43,881 nt of DNA from Larix sibirica (taxonomy: Eukaryota > Streptophyta > Pinopsida > Pinales > Pinaceae), in assembly GCA_004151065.3 (NCBI GenBank), contig NWUY0300013615.1, forward strand, positions 13,690-57,570, read 5' to 3'. The notes under the pieces were generated by a model. That model had not been told where the DNA came from, did no database searches, and saw nothing but the letters and a program-made list of their open reading frames with translations. This document shows, piece after piece, positions 41,231 through 43,881 of the stretch (positions within the stretch are counted from its first letter, which is position 1; each line of letters opens with the position of its first letter). The position numbers and the translations under genes are program-made.

Positions 41231-41800
41231 TCAAGAAATATTCTTCCAATAACTAGGTGAATTTTGAAGTAATACATACATTTCATGATGCCACTTGAAA
41301 GCCTCTTTTGTGTTTCTTTCCTTGAAGTAACCATCAATTAAGGTTGTGTAACTTGACTTATCAGGAACAAGTCCCTTCTCTCTCATTAAACTATTGCAGG
41401 CAATTATCGTTGGAAAGAAGCCAAAATTACGTATTCTGTGAAATGACTCTATGGCTTCTCTCATCCTCTTACCTGTACATAGGTTCTGATCAAGAGATCA
41501 AACACCCGTGGAGTTGAATTACAATTCTTGTAAGCATTCACCAGAGCATCCACAACTAGAGATGTTGGAACTCCACTTTTTCACACCATGTAGAGCAACA
41601 GAGGATGGGCATCTGCCAGCGTCCTCCCCTTGGTCAATATATGTATCATGGGACTTAGGGATTGGGATGTGTACCAATAGTTATACTTTTTTCCAACCCA
41701 ATAAATAAATATCAGACCTAATTGAGCATTATCCCTACACTTATACAAAACATTGATCACAACTAGTGGGCTCAATAGGTGACCTATCTGATGTAGATTG
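41231..41800 (-). pseudogene. PPR protein pseudogene, internally deleted
   Basis: From about 41795 the minus strand reads HQIGHLLSPLVVINVLYKCR, then LIFIYWVGKKYNYWYTSQSL and MIHILTKGRTLADAHPLLLY, an N-terminal pattern of plant PPR proteins. A TGA stop interrupts after YMV. KSGVPTSLVVDALVNAYKNC and PRVFDLLIRTYVQ follow. A frameshift at about 41475 precedes MREAIESFHRIRNFGFFPTI and IACNSLM. The text then jumps to REKGLVPDKSSYTTLIDGYF and EAFKWHHEM, which belongs to later repeats, so several 35-residue repeats are missing. Intact PPR proteins bind organelle RNA. This copy cannot encode one. Confidence 0.85.
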
Positions 41801-42270
41801 CCTTAGTTTTCCAGCCTCAAAAAGATGTAAAAATATTTAATAAGACGACTATAGCATGAAGAGGGAAGAAGGTTGTCCTCTATAACTGGAAATATTAACC
41901 GGTATGCTATGGTATTGTTTTCTAACATTATTTTGTTGCTGAAGAAATGAACTTAGGTCACTTCTCTTGAATCAACAAACCTACCTTAGCAATCACTGCT
42001 CTTGAACCAACCATCCTCAGTAATCACTGCTCTTGAATCAACATACCTGACACAAATCATCCAACCATCATCAAATCAAAGTTTAAGGAACATTCTTAGC
42101 ACCTCAAACCTATGTTAAAATTTGTCTCCTTCCTCCACAAGATCTGGACTTTGAGATACTCATCCTCTTGGTGTGAGAGGTACCACATCCTGTCTCTTCA
42201 CTCTTTAGAGGAGATTGCCTCTGCAATCACCTTGGGATGAAGTATTTGTTGGTTCTTTGAGGCTTCCTTG
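41801..42270. other. no gene; short ~33-bp repeats at 41964-42050
   Basis: CTCTTGAATCAACAAACCTA (41964), CTCTTGAACCAACCATCCTC (41999) and CTCTTGAATCAACATACCTG (42030) head three short units, each of the first two ending in AATCACTG. Confidence 0.6.
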
Positions 42271-42573
42271 CTACTTCAATATGTTGGAATCTCTATTTAA
42301 AACCAACCCAATATCATTCAAACCCCCATCTAAGGCCTTAGCCCTAGGATGGCCTACTTTTAGAAGTTCATACAATTGAGTTACAATCTTATTTCCATAC
42401 ATGTGTATAAGTAGAGACAATAGATGCATAGCCTTAGAAACCTTTTCGACTATTCTATATTGATCATCACATCCTCTGGTTAGAAAGGATTCACCAACTA
42501 TGTCACCTGCAGGAGGTTGAGTGAAATGAGCACCACNTGGAGACAAGTTTGTTTTGGGATTCAAGTTGCACAA
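42271..42573 (-). other. 100-codon open frame of unknown nature
   Basis: The minus-strand frame includes HFTQPPAGDIVGESFLTRGC, YRIVEKVSKAMHLLSLLIHM and VTQLYELLKVGHPRAKALDG. Composition looks protein-like, but I recognise no family. It crosses an N at 42537, and its first codons lie in a tandem repeat. It may be an exon or pseudogene fragment. Confidence 0.3.
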
Positions 42574-42860
42574 CCTATTTCTTTCCTTTTGGAGATTGTT
42601 AAATTAGGGGGTACTTGCTAAACAATAGTATCAAATTTATGAAGTTGTATTGTTTTTTTAACCAACAAGAAAGCATGGAGACAAGTTTGTTTTGGGATTC
42701 AAGTTGCACAACCTATTTCTTTCCTTTTGGAGATTGTTTACTTAGGGGGTACTTGCTAAACAATAGTAGCAAATTTATGAAGTTGTATTGATCATGTTAA
42801 ATCTAAAGGGGGTACCTGCCAAACAAAAGTATCAAATTTTTGAAGCTGTATTGATCAGTG
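42538..42860. repeat. 138-bp tandem duplication plus partial third copy, next to an N
   Basis: TGGAGACAAGTTTGTTTTGG begins at 42538, directly after the N at 42537, and again at 42676. The copies are nearly identical over about 112 bp. A diverged partial third copy (AAGGGGGTACCTGCCAAACA) is at about 42807-42858. Confidence 0.9.
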
Positions 42861-43128
42861 AAGGAATGTTTTGGGCTTGAAACCATCAATTGGTGTTTCG
42901 ACCTAAATGTTGAGGATGAGGATGACTTGTTTATGTTCTTTGAGGAAGCTAGGTTAAAGTCATAGAATTGTGATAGGGGCTAGTCAATCCCATGTAGTTT
43001 AGTGCATAGGAATGTACAACCATCACTAAGAATCAATAAATACATAATTAAAAACGCTTTTTAAAATTCATGGTCACTGGAGAAATTTGCTCTATTTTAT
43101 TCTTTATTGGGAAGATTGGAGTGCAAAT

Positions 43129-43194
43129 CCTGCATGTAAAAGCTTGTTTACCACAAGCAAGCCTGCATGTAAAAGCTTGTTTACCACAAACAAG
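43129..43194. repeat. 33-bp tandem duplication
   Basis: CCTGCATGTAAAAGCTTGTT at 43129 and 43162, with one difference near the end of the unit. As the unit is 11 codons long, the local frame stays open. Confidence 0.95.
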
Positions 43195-43339
43195 TGAACA
43201 TTCCATTAAGAGAAAATTCTTATCACTTAATTTATGGAAATTACGTTTCATCTTACTATATTTCAATAGTGAGGCCTATGCAACGGGATTCTCCACTATT
43301 CAAATTTATCATGACATGCATTAATATTTGCACTGCACA

Positions 43340-43555
43340 TGCAACTATTCGTTAGTGGGGCGGCAAGGTGGGGTATTGCATTGTAAAGCTTCTAGGGCGT
43401 GAAGGCGGGGTACTGCATTTTAAACTTAAACTTCAAGCATGAAACTATTGGTTACTAGGGCTTGAAGGTGTGGCACTCTGCATTTTAAAACTTCAAGCAT
43501 GGAACTATTGGTTGCTACGGCATGAAGGTGGGGTTATGCATTCTAAAAAATCAAG
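43340..43555. repeat. four irregular ~60-bp repeats
   Basis: Variants of AACTATTGGTTACTAGGGC, TTGAAGGTGGGGTACTGCAT and TTTTAAACTTCAAGCATG recur from about 43340 to 43555. Unit lengths vary. Confidence 0.8.
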
Positions 43556-43619
43556 AATTATCAACAATAACACGAGTGAATTGGGATCGCCATGAATTGG
43601 CTACTAGCCAAACCAAAGA

Positions 43620-43765
43620 GACAAGATAAGTAAGTGTGGGGTATCGAACAAGATCCATTTTTAATTATTATCTTAGCTAAGATAAACATTTGAATGTGGG
43701 GTATCGAACAAGATTCCCATCTTTAATTAATATGTCATCTAAGAAAAGCATTTGAATATGTCATC
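43620..43765. repeat. short irregular repeats before copy 2 of the 116-bp repeat
   Basis: GTGTGGGGTATCGAACAAGAT and ATGTGGGGTATCGAACAAGAT lie about 58 bp apart, and ATGTCATCTAAGAAAA(G/A)CAT occurs twice near 43730-43775. Confidence 0.75.
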
Positions 43766-43881
43766 TAAGAAAAACATTTGATCAAATTTGGAAGAACTGC
43801 AATTTCTGGTATATAAGTACAAATAGTCAACTCGAGAGGGTTCAAAAACATCTGGAAAAAATGTCCAAACCTGCTTGCTCT
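43766..43881 (+). repeat. 116-bp direct repeat, copy 2 (continues past window)
   Basis: Same sequence as 39736-39851, 4,030 bp apart, with five substitutions. Confidence 0.95.

Overview
The window is nuclear DNA from a plant with a large, repeat-rich genome. Evidence for a plant: one intron-containing GRXS17-type glutaredoxin gene, a broken pentatricopeptide-repeat (PPR) gene, plant-type LINEs ending in an RNase H domain, and Ty3/gypsy LTR elements, one with a TGGTATCAGAGC primer-binding site. Low gene density and old, nested elements would fit a gymnosperm, but nothing here proves the lineage.

Layout. 1-2274: 3' part of a LINE (element 1), cut by the window edge. 2761-9344: a nearly full-length but decayed LINE (element 2) that landed inside a ~133-bp tandem repeat array, whose remains lie at about 2640-2760 and 9345-9665. 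10656-13975 (minus): the only apparently intact gene, a three-exon GRXS17 encoding 503 aa (thioredoxin-like domain plus three CGFS glutaredoxin domains). Its second intron holds a two-copy ~335-bp duplication carrying tRNA-derived SINE heads. About 14580-18100: a very decayed LINE (element 4). 19920-22591 (minus): remnant of a Ty3/gypsy element with an LTR, polypurine tract, integrase end, RNase H and a deleted reverse transcriptase, interrupted by a 713-N gap. 22592-28333 (minus): a second LTR element with ~1.3-kb LTRs, gag and protease but no reverse transcriptase, apparently inserted into the first. 28334-30190: AT-rich sequence, a 260-bp stray gag fragment between N characters, and a fragment resembling an F-box/LRR gene. 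About 30200-36683: a better-preserved LINE (element 3). 36692-43881: short tandem duplications, a 145-bp foldback, the PPR pseudogene, and a 116-bp repeat shared between 39736 and the window end.

GRXS17-type proteins are cytosolic/nuclear monothiol glutaredoxins that bind Fe-S clusters and act in redox, heat and meristem responses. Everything else recognisable is transposon or pseudogene, and the LINEs and LTR elements all carry inactivating changes. I found no bacterial-type operon or new multi-gene system. The most informative observations are the LINE insertion site that can be reconstructed, a shared LINE 3' terminus, the RT-less gag-protease LTR element, an apparent false assembly gap, and the many two-copy tandem duplications.
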